Source: Dyadobacter sp. (lineage in GTDB: Bacteria; Bacteroidota; Bacteroidia; Cytophagales; Spirosomataceae). Taken from it: DNA of 64,000 nt. The DNA lies in NCBI RefSeq assembly GCF_017744695.1, contig NZ_JAGIAS010000001.1:1269013-1333012 (forward strand), written 5' to 3'. Position numbers and translations under genes: made by a program. Under the pieces are notes generated by a model. The model did no database searches. It was not told the origin of the DNA and saw only the letters and a program-made list of their open reading frames with translations. Each line of letters begins with the position of its first letter. Within the stretch, counting starts at the first letter, position 1. This document shows, one piece after another, positions 47,019-55,420 of the stretch.

Positions 47019-50000
47019 CTAAATTTCTTCCACTACAACGCTTTCCTGCACGTTGACGGACTTTGCTCTCCACGTATTCCACTTTTCGCCCAGCCTGTCT
47101 ACCAGATAATAGGCCATCGGCACGAGGTAAATGGTGAGCAGCATCGAGCTCGTCAAACCGCCGATCAATACCCACGCCAGCGAGTTCTTCCATTCGGCCC
47201 CGGCGCCGGTTGCCGTGGCAATCGGCACCATCCCGATCACCATCGCGATGGTCGTCATCAGGATCGGCCGGAGACGTTCTTCACCGGCGATCAGAATCGC
47301 CTGCCGGAACGGTACTCCCTCCGCCTTTTGCTGGTTGGCAAAGTCGACGATCAGGATCGCATTCTTCACCACAAGACCGATCAGCATCAGCATACCGAGC
47401 ATCGCGAATATCCCGATGTTGGACGATGATAATGCCAGCGCCAGCAGGGCACCGATCACCGCTACCGGTATCGAGAATAGCACCACGAACGGGTACACGA
47501 AGCTATCGTAGAGCAACACCATGATAAAGTACACGAGCATTAGCCCCGCCAGCATCGCAAGCCCCAGTGAACCGAAGCCTTCGCTCTGGTTCTTCGCGTC
47601 GCCACCCCAGGTAAGTATGATGTCGTCCGGAAGCGGATTTTCCTTTAAACCGGCCTGAATATTACTCACCAAAGTTCCCGATCCAATCCCTAATGTATTG
47701 GCGGTGACTGTGACGGATGAGCGACGGTTTTTGCGCTCTACAATACTCGGGCCAGTACTCAGGGTTACATCGGCAAACTGTGCCAACTGCACGGATTGCT
47801 TAGCAACCGGACTGTAAAATGTAATCGCCTTCACATCTTCCGGATTTTTGCGGTCGAATGCGTCGAGCATAATGCGGATATCGTAGTCCTCTCCCCCATC
47901 CCTGAATTTGGAATCGTCGTTCCCTGCAAATGCATTCTGCATGGTTGCGCCTACGGTTTGAATGTCCAGTCCGAGTTTCGCCATCTTTTCACGGTCGATA
48001 TCCACGCGCACTTCCGGGTTACCGGCTTCTACCGACACGTTCACGTCGTTCGCGCCGGGTGTTTTCCTGAGACGGTTCGCGAGATCGTTCGCGGAGGCGA
48101 GAATCTTGTCGAGGTCGTCGCCGCTCAGGAATATTTCAATAGGCGCGGTCCCTGAATTCACCATCCCGATGGCGGCCGAATTGAATTCCACTCCTGCGAA
48201 TTTTTGCTCCAATTCCTTGCGCACGGCCAGCATATAATCCTCCGTGGGCTGTGCATTCTTGCGCTCTGCAACAGGAATGAGTTCGACTGTCAATTCGGTA
48301 CGGTTGGTTTCGCCGCGACCCGAGCTGTTCAGACCGGTACTCGCCCCACCGACGTTCGCGAAAATCGTTTTCACTTCCGGCTTTTTGCGCAAATAGTCTT
48401 CAATGCTCCGCGCGGTGAGGTTATTCTGTTGCAACGAGGCACTTTTATCGAGCTTCATCGTGAGCAGGAACTTACCCTGGTCACCCTCCGCCACGAATTC
48501 GGAACCGATAATGCCCAGGCCCATTACCCAGCCAGTCATCACCACGATCGCCACCAATATTCCCGAGAAAGCCAGTTTGTGGCCCAACACCCATTCCAGG
48601 GAGCCGTGGTACCATTTTGTTATCGCTGTCAACCCTTTTTCAAACCAGATCAGAAACGCCTGCGCCGGATTTTTAGGGTTAAGACGTTCGATCTTCGCCA
48701 TATTGGACGTCATCCACGGAGTTAATGTGAAACTGACCAGCAAACTAACCATCGTCGCAAATGCTACTGTCAGCGAAAACTGCCTCAGAAGGTCCGCAAT
48801 CACCGAATTAACGAACGTAATCGGCACAAAAACGACGACGATCACCAGCGTAATGGCTAATGCCGCAAAACCGATTTCAGTCACACCTTCCACCGTCGCA
48901 TCCCAGCGGTTTTTACCCATTTCCAAATGTCGCTGGATGTTTTCCAGGATTACAATGGAGTCGTCGACCAGGATACCGATCACGAGCGAGAGCGCGAGAA
49001 GCGTCATCAGGTTGAGCGAATAGCCCATCACATACATAAAAAGGAATGCGGCAATCAGCGACGCCGGCACCGAAACCATCACAATGAATGCATTCCGGAA
49101 ACTATGCAGGAACAACAGCATGACCACGGCCACGAGGATCACCGCAATCACCAAATCGTGCGTTACCGCCTCCACAGATTCCAGTGTGAATATCGAACTG
49201 TCGTAAGCGATCGCGAATTTGATTTTGTCTTTGGCATTAGCCTTCTCAATGGAGGCGAGCTTCGCCTGCACCGACTTGCTGATCTCGACCGCGTTCGCAT
49301 CGGATTGTTTCTTGATAAACAAACCAATACCATTCACGCCGTTGTACCGGCTGATACTTTCAGCATCGGTGAGGCCATCGGTAATATCAGCCACGTCGCC
49401 GACGCGGATGGGGCTGTTGTTCACCGGCGAAGTGATGACGAGGTTTCGAATATCGTCAAGCGAAGCAAACTTACCTGCCAGACGCAGCGTCATATTCTCC
49501 GATGTATTCTTGACCTTACCTGTCGGAAAATCAAGGTTAGCCTGGTTAATGGCCTGCGTTACCTGCAAAAGCGACAATCCGTAGAAGCGCAGTTTATCAT
49601 TATTGACATTAATCCTAATCTCACGCTGGTCGCCACCGGTCATGGTAATCTCTGCCACACCTTCGATCTGCTGCAACATCGGCAGGTATTTGTCTTCCAC
49701 CTGTTGGTAAAAAACTTCATTAGGCAAGCTCGAAGTAGCGAGGAGCTGCATAATAGGCTGGTCGCTGGGCGAGATCTTAGACAACGAAGGCGTTTCCGCA
49801 TCGTCGGGCAGGTCGCTCAGCATGTTGTTCACATCGCGTTGAGCGTCTTCCAATGCCTTGTCAATATCGGTACCCGCTTTGAACTGCACGATCACGAGCG
49901 ACGCGCTTTCCATGGATTTGGAAGTCACGTCTTCAATATTATCCAGGCCGGACACCGCATCCTCAATCTTCTTGCTGACCTCGGCCTCTACCTCCGTCGG

Positions 50001-50165
50001 CGCCGCGCCTGGATATAATGTGGTAATAGTAATAGTAGGAACAGAAAACTCCGGCAGCAGCACATAGCTGAGCTGGTTGTAAGAAGCCAGTCCGCCGATG
50101 AACAGGATCGCGAACAACACGATGATCATCGAAGGGCGCTTCAATATGGTTTCAATGAATTTCAT
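47019..50165 (-). CDS. RND efflux transporter permease (AcrB/HAE type)
   Basis: Inner-membrane proton/drug antiporter of 1048 residues, normal length for the family. It has twelve transmembrane helices in two halves, with the N-terminal RPSMIIVLFAILFIGGLASYNQL and the porter domains between. The proton-relay Asp pair is in TM4 (GILVDDSIVILENIQRH). Pump signatures include YPGAAPTEVEAEV and VKNAILIVDFANQQ. It follows the adaptor gene by 18 bp and would work with that adaptor and the TolC homologue as a tripartite pump. The substrate is unknown. Confidence 0.95.
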   Translation of the reverse strand: MKFIETILKRPSMIIVLFAILFIGGLASYNQLSYVLLPEFSVPTITITTLYPGAAPTEVEAEVSKKIEDAVSGLDNIEDVTSKSMESASLVIVQFKAGTDIDKALEDAQRDVNNMLSDLPDDAETPSLSKISPSDQPIMQLLATSSLPNEVFYQQVEDKYLPMLQQIEGVAEITMTGGDQREIRINVNNDKLRFYGLSLLQVTQAINQANLDFPTGKVKNTSENMTLRLAGKFASLDDIRNLVITSPVNNSPIRVGDVADITDGLTDAESISRYNGVNGIGLFIKKQSDANAVEISKSVQAKLASIEKANAKDKIKFAIAYDSSIFTLESVEAVTHDLVIAVILVAVVMLLFLHSFRNAFIVMVSVPASLIAAFLFMYVMGYSLNLMTLLALSLVIGILVDDSIVILENIQRHLEMGKNRWDATVEGVTEIGFAALAITLVIVVVFVPITFVNSVIADLLRQFSLTVAFATMVSLLVSFTLTPWMTSNMAKIERLNPKNPAQAFLIWFEKGLTAITKWYHGSLEWVLGHKLAFSGILVAIVVMTGWVMGLGIIGSEFVAEGDQGKFLLTMKLDKSASLQQNNLTARSIEDYLRKKPEVKTIFANVGGASTGLNSSGRGETNRTELTVELIPVAERKNAQPTEDYMLAVRKELEQKFAGVEFNSAAIGMVNSGTAPIEIFLSGDDLDKILASANDLANRLRKTPGANDVNVSVEAGNPEVRVDIDREKMAKLGLDIQTVGATMQNAFAGNDDSKFRDGGEDYDIRIMLDAFDRKNPEDVKAITFYSPVAKQSVQLAQFADVTLSTGPSIVERKNRRSSVTVTANTLGIGSGTLVSNIQAGLKENPLPDDIILTWGGDAKNQSEGFGSLGLAMLAGLMLVYFIMVLLYDSFVYPFVVLFSIPVAVIGALLALALSSSNIGIFAMLGMLMLIGLVVKNAILIVDFANQQKAEGVPFRQAILIAGEERLRPILMTTIAMVIGMVPIATATGAGAEWKNSLAWVLIGGLTSSMLLTIYLVPMAYYLVDRLGEKWNTWRAKSVNVQESVVVEEI

Positions 50166-50183
50166 GAGCTTGTTGATGAAGTG

Positions 50184-51233
50184 TTATTGCGCAATAACCG
50201 ATGTCCCGTTTTGCAGATTGATCTGCCCGCTGGTCACCACGCGGTCGCCGGCTTTGAGGCCTTTTGTAATCTCATAGTATTCGTTCGTCGTCGCACCCAC
50301 GCTCACGTCGCGCAATGTGGCCTTGCCGTTTTCAACCACATACAGTTGCGGCTGTTTCGCCGACCCCATGATCGCCTGGCGCGGTACCGCCAATGCCTCC
50401 CCTTTCACTTTCGAATCGCTCGCAATGGAGCCATACATACCCGCTTTCAACGGATTCACGGATGAATTTTGCACCGTAATTTCCACCGGATAGTTATGCG
50501 CCTCGTCGCCCTGGGCAGCTACCATCGTTACGCGGCCGTTGAAGTTCGCGTGTGGGTACACATCCGTGTGTACGGGAATACCCTTACCGGTTTTGAACTC
50601 ATTCACCGATTTCTCAGGGATATTCACCACCAGTTTCAGCGACGAAATGTCGGTAATCTCTGCGATCGGTGTTCCCTGACTTACGACCGAGCCTTTTTCT
50701 ACCATTTTGGCGGTAATAATGCCTCCGAATGGCGCTATAATACTGGTATTTTTAATTTGCTTGTTCAATTGCTTGATCTGCGCCTGCGTGCTGCGAATGC
50801 TCAGCTGCGTGCGCTCAACATTCACTGCCGGGGTTGCATCGCCTTTCACCAACGCTTCGTAGCGCTTCAAATCATTCTGATATCCTTCCAAAGTAACCTG
50901 CAATGCTTCCACCTGGTAATGCAGCTGCTCGTCGTCGATCTTCGCGATGAGCTGTCCGGCTGCCACATGCTGGCCTACTTCCACGTTCAGTTTCACGATC
51001 TCACCACTAGCCTGCGGGCGGATTTCCGCCTTCCGGTTCGGGTTGAATGAACCCAGAAAACCCGACTCCTGTGACAGATCGCGCAGTTCTGCGACCGCCA
51101 CCTTCACCCCCACCTTCGGATCCGGATCAGGGATATATACTTTCTGCTCCGTTTTTTCCTTGTTGCTCAGCAACTTCGCCGCCGTAAGCCCCAGCACGGC
51201 AATAATTCCCAGGAAGATGAATAGACGTTTCAT
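50184..51233 (-). CDS. RND efflux periplasmic adaptor (membrane fusion protein)
   Basis: Periplasmic adaptor of 349 residues anchored by an N-terminal hydrophobic segment (LFIFLGIIAVLGLTAAKLL). The lipoyl/biotinyl-like hairpin is seen as GEIVKLNVEVGQHVAAGQLIAKID, then a coiled-coil hairpin (about 105-165), FGGIITAKMVEKGSVVSQGTPIAEI, a beta-barrel domain and the membrane-proximal domain. It joins the pump to TolC. It is transcribed ahead of the RND gene. Its upstream leader begins within a few bases of fold-back element C. Confidence 0.93.
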   Translation of the reverse strand: MKRLFIFLGIIAVLGLTAAKLLSNKEKTEQKVYIPDPDPKVGVKVAVAELRDLSQESGFLGSFNPNRKAEIRPQASGEIVKLNVEVGQHVAAGQLIAKIDDEQLHYQVEALQVTLEGYQNDLKRYEALVKGDATPAVNVERTQLSIRSTQAQIKQLNKQIKNTSIIAPFGGIITAKMVEKGSVVSQGTPIAEITDISSLKLVVNIPEKSVNEFKTGKGIPVHTDVYPHANFNGRVTMVAAQGDEAHNYPVEITVQNSSVNPLKAGMYGSIASDSKVKGEALAVPRQAIMGSAKQPQLYVVENGKATLRDVSVGATTNEYYEITKGLKAGDRVVTSGQINLQNGTSVIAQ

Positions 51234-51239
51234 GTTTGT

Positions 51240-51440
51240 TAATGATTGAATGACCCAATGATTGAATGATTGAATGACCGAATGATTGAATGATTGAATT
51301 TTGAATGAGTGAATGAGTGAATGATCAAATTTTTGAATGATTTATATAGACAATTCAATCATCAAGTGAATGTACAGACTGGAATCCGAGCAAAATATTC
51401 ACTCATTCACTCATTCAATCATTCAATCATTCAATCATTG
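51240..51440. repeat. Fold-back element C within the efflux operon
   Basis: The left arm (about 51240-51325) is made of GAATGATT/GAATGACC/GAATGAGT words and the right arm (about 51397-51440) of complementary ATTCACTC/ATTCAATC words. They flank a roughly 70-nt AT-rich centre. The element fills most of the 269-bp gap between the tolC and adaptor genes, so read-through transcripts would carry a very long hairpin. The centre has no GTCA-phased units, unlike element B. Confidence 0.8.
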
Positions 51441-51502
51441 TTTTCAGCCGTCGATGAAGTGTCCGTTTGTTGATGAATAGGCATTTTTGATGAAGTATCT
51501 TT

Positions 51503-52819
51503 TTATTTCTGAACGAGCTGCCCCGTTGCTTTTTTCCATTCCAGTTCGGCTTTCAGGAGCTGCACGAGCGAGGTCAGATAGTTACTTTGGGCATCCAGAA
51601 GGCTGTTTTCGGCCTGGATCACATCGGTAAGCGACACGGTCCCTTCCTTGAATTGCAGCTGGATCTGTTTATAAACTTTCTCCGCCAATGCTACCTGGCC
51701 CTTTTTGGCATTGATATTCTTCTGCTCCACGCCAAACTTGTTCCGCGCATTGTTTTCCTCCATCTGGATGGATTCGCGTACCTGTTTCAGCTGCACGTCA
51801 AGCTTCTCCCGGTCTATCTGGTTCTGACTGCGCTTGGCCTTCCGCGCCATTCCGTCGAACACATTCCAGTTGAGCTGCAAACCCGCCCAGTAACCAGGCA
51901 CATCCTGAAAGGTCGAATTCTCGCCGCCTTGCGCATAGAAAGCCATATTGGCCACACCGTAAGCATTCACCGTAGGAATCAGGCCCGAACGTATATTCTT
52001 GTCCTGTAACTCGTTAATATCCTTTTGCTTTTGCAGCAAAGCCACATCCGTACGCCTGGTTTTGTCCCAATCGGAGTACGCAGGCAATGCAACATCACGA
52101 ACGCTCACAAGTATACGCACTGAATCGTTCTGGGGGATTCCGGTGTAGTATTTCAAAAGGTTAACCAGTTGATTATAATTATCTTTCAGCGTGGCTTGCT
52201 GCGTTTCCGTGGCGGTTTTGTTAATGAGTATCCTGTCCACGTCCACCCGTTGCCCGAGTTTGTTCTGGTACAACAAATCCGAAACCTTGTAAAGCCTGTC
52301 GAGCGAGATGAGGTTACTATCCAGAAAAGCCATCTGCTGCACAACGGTAACCAGGTTGTAATAGGCATCCGTCACATGATAGGCCACATCTTCCTTGGTT
52401 TTGGTCGTGCTGAGCGACGTCAGCTCGCGGTTCAGGTTCGCCGCCTTCAAGGCATATTTCACCGACGGATTGTACAGTGCCTGAGTCACTTGTGCCGTAG
52501 TCGAAAGATTATAAGGCAACCCGAATGCCAGCGTACTGAACTCTCCTTCCGGCCCACCGAACGCGCTTGCCGGTACCACCTGCCCGGGGATCTTGAAATA
52601 CCGTTTGTAATCCCCCGACACATTCAGGCTGGGTAGCAACGCCGAACGCACTTCGTCGATTTTCGCATTCGTTTTCGCCTCATCGAGCCGTGCAGCCTGT
52701 ACACTGAAATCGTTTTTCATGGCCAGGTCCAGCAATTGGTTGAGGTCGTATTGCTGCGCCTGCGTTCGCTGGAAAAGCATCAGGCATAGCATCCCCGTGA
52801 CATGGAACAGGTGTTTCAT
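51503..52819 (-). CDS. TolC family outer-membrane efflux protein
   Basis: Outer-membrane exit duct of 438 residues with a signal peptide (MLCLMLFQRTQAQQ). Two repeated coiled-coil/beta segments are visible: the first includes LNQLLDLAMKNDFSVQAARLDEAKTNAKIDEV, and the second ends with KEGTVSLTDVIQAENSLLDAQSNYL, the standard OEP signature. It is the first structural gene after tetR, with operator-like sequence directly upstream, and is separated from the adaptor gene by element C. Confidence 0.93.
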   Translation of the reverse strand: MKHLFHVTGMLCLMLFQRTQAQQYDLNQLLDLAMKNDFSVQAARLDEAKTNAKIDEVRSALLPSLNVSGDYKRYFKIPGQVVPASAFGGPEGEFSTLAFGLPYNLSTTAQVTQALYNPSVKYALKAANLNRELTSLSTTKTKEDVAYHVTDAYYNLVTVVQQMAFLDSNLISLDRLYKVSDLLYQNKLGQRVDVDRILINKTATETQQATLKDNYNQLVNLLKYYTGIPQNDSVRILVSVRDVALPAYSDWDKTRRTDVALLQKQKDINELQDKNIRSGLIPTVNAYGVANMAFYAQGGENSTFQDVPGYWAGLQLNWNVFDGMARKAKRSQNQIDREKLDVQLKQVRESIQMEENNARNKFGVEQKNINAKKGQVALAEKVYKQIQLQFKEGTVSLTDVIQAENSLLDAQSNYLTSLVQLLKAELEWKKATGQLVQK

Positions 52820-52841
52820 GGCTAGAACAAATGTTTATTTT

Positions 52842-52855
52842 AAATGTTTGTTTAA
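52842..52855. promoter_or_regulatory. Candidate TetR operator upstream of tolC
   Basis: AAATGTTTGTTTAA lies 23-36 bp before the tolC start codon. The same 14-mer occurs as its reverse complement at 53593-53606 upstream of the tetR gene. A second ATGTTT-containing word (52829-52836) sits next to it. Shared placement before both genes suggests binding by the TetR protein. Confidence 0.5.
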
Positions 52856-52874
52856 TGAAGCGGCAAAAAAAATG

Positions 52875-53486
52875 CTATCCGATCACCAGATAGTTGCACA
52901 CCATTGCCTTAATGTGCTCCTTTTGTTCTTCGGCGTACTTTTCGAAATCCTCGTCGCTCATCATAAAAAGCTCCTTATGGATTTCCTTGCCCATAAAAAT
53001 GAACTCTACGCCGCATTTGATCAGCGGAAGAATGTTTTCGAGCTGCATGGGCCGCAATGTGCCGTTAGCCGCTCCTTCTTCCAACTGCTTTTTGAGATGG
53101 GTTTCCCGCACCTGCCTGAAAATCGACATATCCGGAAAAAGCCTTTGCGGTGATTTGTGGATCTCGTTCATGATGAAGATCACCAGATCGGGCTCCTGTT
53201 TCATCATCGCAAAATCATTGTCGATGATCTCCGAAATCTTTTGCTTTATATCAATGTCCTTGTTCAGGATCGTGAGCATGTTCTGAAAGTATTCTTCCAG
53301 CACATCTTTGAATATTTCCAGAAACAATTTCTCCTTGCTTCTGAAATAGTAGTTAGTTAATGCAATATTCATATCGGCTTCCTTCGCGATGTCACGCGAG
53401 GTAGTGCCGTCAAAACCTTTTTTCAGAAAAACCCGCTTTGCCGCCTCTCTTATCTTATCCTCACTTTTTTCTGTAACGCACTTCAC
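52875..53486 (-). CDS. TetR family transcriptional regulator
   Basis: Repressor-type regulator of 203 residues. The N-terminal HTH is clear (KIREAAKRVFLKKGFDGTTSRDIAKEADMN, then YYFRSKEKLFLEIF) and the C-terminal ligand-binding part is all helical. It is the first gene of the efflux set on the minus strand, 55 bp before tolC. It most likely represses the pump genes and itself through the AAATGTTTGTTTAA sites, with an inducer that is unknown. Confidence 0.92.
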   Translation of the reverse strand: MKCVTEKSEDKIREAAKRVFLKKGFDGTTSRDIAKEADMNIALTNYYFRSKEKLFLEIFKDVLEEYFQNMLTILNKDIDIKQKISEIIDNDFAMMKQEPDLVIFIMNEIHKSPQRLFPDMSIFRQVRETHLKKQLEEGAANGTLRPMQLENILPLIKCGVEFIFMGKEIHKELFMMSDEDFEKYAEEQKEHIKAMVCNYLVIG

Positions 53487-53580
53487 GATTCTGGTGTGTT
53501 AGGTTTTTGTTAATGATTGCAGCTGCTTATTGAATCAACGGATCAAAGTTGTGCAATTGAAATAACAATGCCAAATGTTT

Positions 53581-53606
53581 CAAATATAAATTTTAAACAA
53601 ACATTT
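53581..53606 (-). promoter_or_regulatory. tetR promoter region with operator-like 14-mer
   Basis: On the minus strand TATATTTG (53581-53588) fits the TAnnTTTG -7 consensus, about 95 bp before the tetR start. The operator-like 14-mer TTAAACAAACATTT (53593-53606) lies directly upstream of it and is the reverse complement of the site before tolC. Binding here would block the promoter. Confidence 0.45.
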
Positions 53607-53661
53607 AAAATATACATTTAAAACCAATATTTACCCGATTTGTCCTATTATCCGCCCGTCC

Positions 53662-54651
53662 TTATTCCAGCATGTTCCACTCTGCAACGCGGTCGCCCTG
53701 CTTTTCCACAAGCCACACCTTACTGCCCTTGAAACGTTTGAGGTACTTTTTACTCTTTTCAATGCCCGCCACGCTAAATGCGGTTGCCAGCGCGTCGGCC
53801 ACGGTCCCGTCGGGCGAGATGACCGTCGTGCGTACATGGAAAAGCAGGCCGATACCCGTTTTCGGATCGACGATATGCGAGTAGCGCACGCCCTTGTACT
53901 CCATATAGCGGTATGTCGGACCGGAAGTTGCGAGCGCGACGTTGGAAAGCTGCATGGCTTTCAACGAATCACTGCCATTCGAGACATTGATATTCCACCC
54001 TTTGGTACCGGGGGGAGGGTTAGTGAGGACGATTTTCCCTCCCGCATCCATCATCGCCGAAGTGATGCCTAATTTTTTGAGTTCTTTAATCGCTTCCTCG
54101 GCCGCATAGCCTTTTCCCAGGCCCCCGATATCGAGCCGCATGCCTTTTTGCGTGAGCATAATGCTGCGCGTTTTCTTATCCATTTTCAACTTGGAATAGC
54201 CCGTACGCGCCAGGGCGTCGCGGATCTCTTCCTCGGGCGGGAATATGCCCTTACGCGTCGCGTGCCGCCACATCTGTACGACAGGCCCGAGCGTTGCGTC
54301 GAAAACGCCGCCGGTTTTGGCGCTGATATCCTGCGAAACCGCCAGAATATCAAAAAGATCCTTACTCACCGGCACCCATTTTCCGCTTCCCGAAGTCGCG
54401 GAGAGGCGGTTGATCTCACTGCCGTCGCGGTAGTCGCTCATGATTTCATTCAGCTCTTCCACCCTTTTGAAGGCACGATCGGCCGCGACTTTGGCTACCG
54501 AATCACTGGACGCATAGAAAACAAGCTTGAAGGGCGACCCCATCAATCCCTTTTCGAATGTATAACGTTGCTCCTGTGCGCGTAGCGGCGATACGAAGGC
54601 GATCAGACAGGCAAAAAACAGGAGTAGAAAAAACTTTGAAAATAAGCTCAT
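53662..54651 (-). CDS. apbE: ApbE family FAD:protein FMN transferase
   Basis: Periplasmic flavin transferase of 329 residues that attaches FMN covalently to Thr/Ser of partner flavoproteins such as Na-NQR or RnfG-type subunits. It has a signal peptide (LLLFFACLIAFVSPLRAQ). ApbE motifs are in order: MGSPFKLVFYA, LNEIMSDYRDGSEINRL, LDIGGLGKGYAAEEAI, MMDAGGKIVL and YSHIVDPKTG. No flavinylation target is seen nearby. Confidence 0.92.
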   Translation of the reverse strand: MSLFSKFFLLLFFACLIAFVSPLRAQEQRYTFEKGLMGSPFKLVFYASSDSVAKVAADRAFKRVEELNEIMSDYRDGSEINRLSATSGSGKWVPVSKDLFDILAVSQDISAKTGGVFDATLGPVVQMWRHATRKGIFPPEEEIRDALARTGYSKLKMDKKTRSIMLTQKGMRLDIGGLGKGYAAEEAIKELKKLGITSAMMDAGGKIVLTNPPPGTKGWNINVSNGSDSLKAMQLSNVALATSGPTYRYMEYKGVRYSHIVDPKTGIGLLFHVRTTVISPDGTVADALATAFSVAGIEKSKKYLKRFKGSKVWLVEKQGDRVAEWNMLE

Positions 54652-54749
54652 TGGAATAAAAATGGGTAATAGCGCGGCAAAACTACTTCATTTCACGCAA
54701 TTCGCAGGCAGCCGCCCGGACATAATACGGCAAGCCCCTCCAACGACAG

Positions 54750-54780
54750 AAGGGGTACGGACGTCCCGTCCGTACCCCTT
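54750..54780 (-). terminator. Perfect 14-bp-stem hairpin after the small membrane protein gene
   Basis: AAGGGGTACGGACG, a 3-nt loop and CGTCCGTACCCCTT form an uninterrupted stem, 20 bp beyond the stop codon at 54801. It probably separates this gene from apbE. It could also belong to a dispersed repeat family. Confidence 0.65.
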
Positions 54781-54800
54781 CCGCTTCCGGTAATTATATA

Positions 54801-54995
54801 TCAGTATTCGCTATACTCGTCTATCAGATTACTCTCCTCAGCCTGGTGATGATGATGTGCATTAATGGCATCTTTAATCATTCCTGCACCTATAAATGGC
54901 AGGGAAACAACAGTCGAAATAATCATTGCGAAAAACATAATAGTTGCAAAAAATAACTTCCCGGAATACCCAACTACTTTCGATAAGAAGTTCAT
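54801..54995 (-). CDS. Small membrane protein (64 residues)
   Basis: No family recognised. One or two hydrophobic helices cover about residues 10-42 (LFFATIMFFAMIISTVVSLPFIG), followed by an amphipathic segment, a HHHH cluster and an acidic tail (EESNLIDEYSEY). The gene is isolated, has its own strong hairpin after the stop, and is divergent from another small membrane-protein gene at 55223 with a similar start (MN, aromatic, Ser). These features support a real gene. Confidence 0.6.
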   Translation of the reverse strand: MNFLSKVVGYSGKLFFATIMFFAMIISTVVSLPFIGAGMIKDAINAHHHHQAEESNLIDEYSEY

Positions 54996-55222
54996 GCGAT
55001 TCCAATTATTTAACTATAATTTTCATTAATAAAGTTACAAAAAATAACTATGCCAGTCCAATAAAATATGTTTATTTTGGCACTTAATTTAATGATTTAT
55101 AGTCATTTAACGACACAAAAGAAAGCAGTTGGTAGCATCTGTTCTACAAAACATAGAAACATTTTCCACGAGATGTCATCAATTGTAAAAATCATTTCTC
55201 ATCAGCAGACCTCCTCCGATTC

Positions 55223-55369
55223 ATGAATAATTTTTTCTCGGCTTTTTTCAGGATCATTTTTGCCGGAATCCTTGGTACAGCTACCGTGCTCACGACAATT
55301 ATCATGTCGCCATTCCTGCTGATCATGTGGATCTGGAAAAAACTCGGCGACAAGCCTCCCCGTCCGTAA
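55223..55369 (+). CDS. Small membrane protein (48 residues)
   Basis: An ORF from ATG at 55223 to TAA at 55369, encoding a protein beginning MNNFFSAFFRIIFAGILG. It has one long hydrophobic segment (about residues 8-38) and a short basic, proline-rich tail (KKLGDKPPRP). No family recognised. It is 51 bp before the amidase gene on the same strand and divergent from the 64-residue protein. The clear membrane pattern argues for a real gene, but the short length keeps confidence low. Confidence 0.45.
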   Translation: MNNFFSAFFRIIFAGILGTATVLTTIIMSPFLLIMWIWKKLGDKPPRP

Positions 55370-55420
55370 AAGCAGAAGTTTCTATATTGCAGGTAAACAA
55401 AAACCTGACGATGCGCTCCT

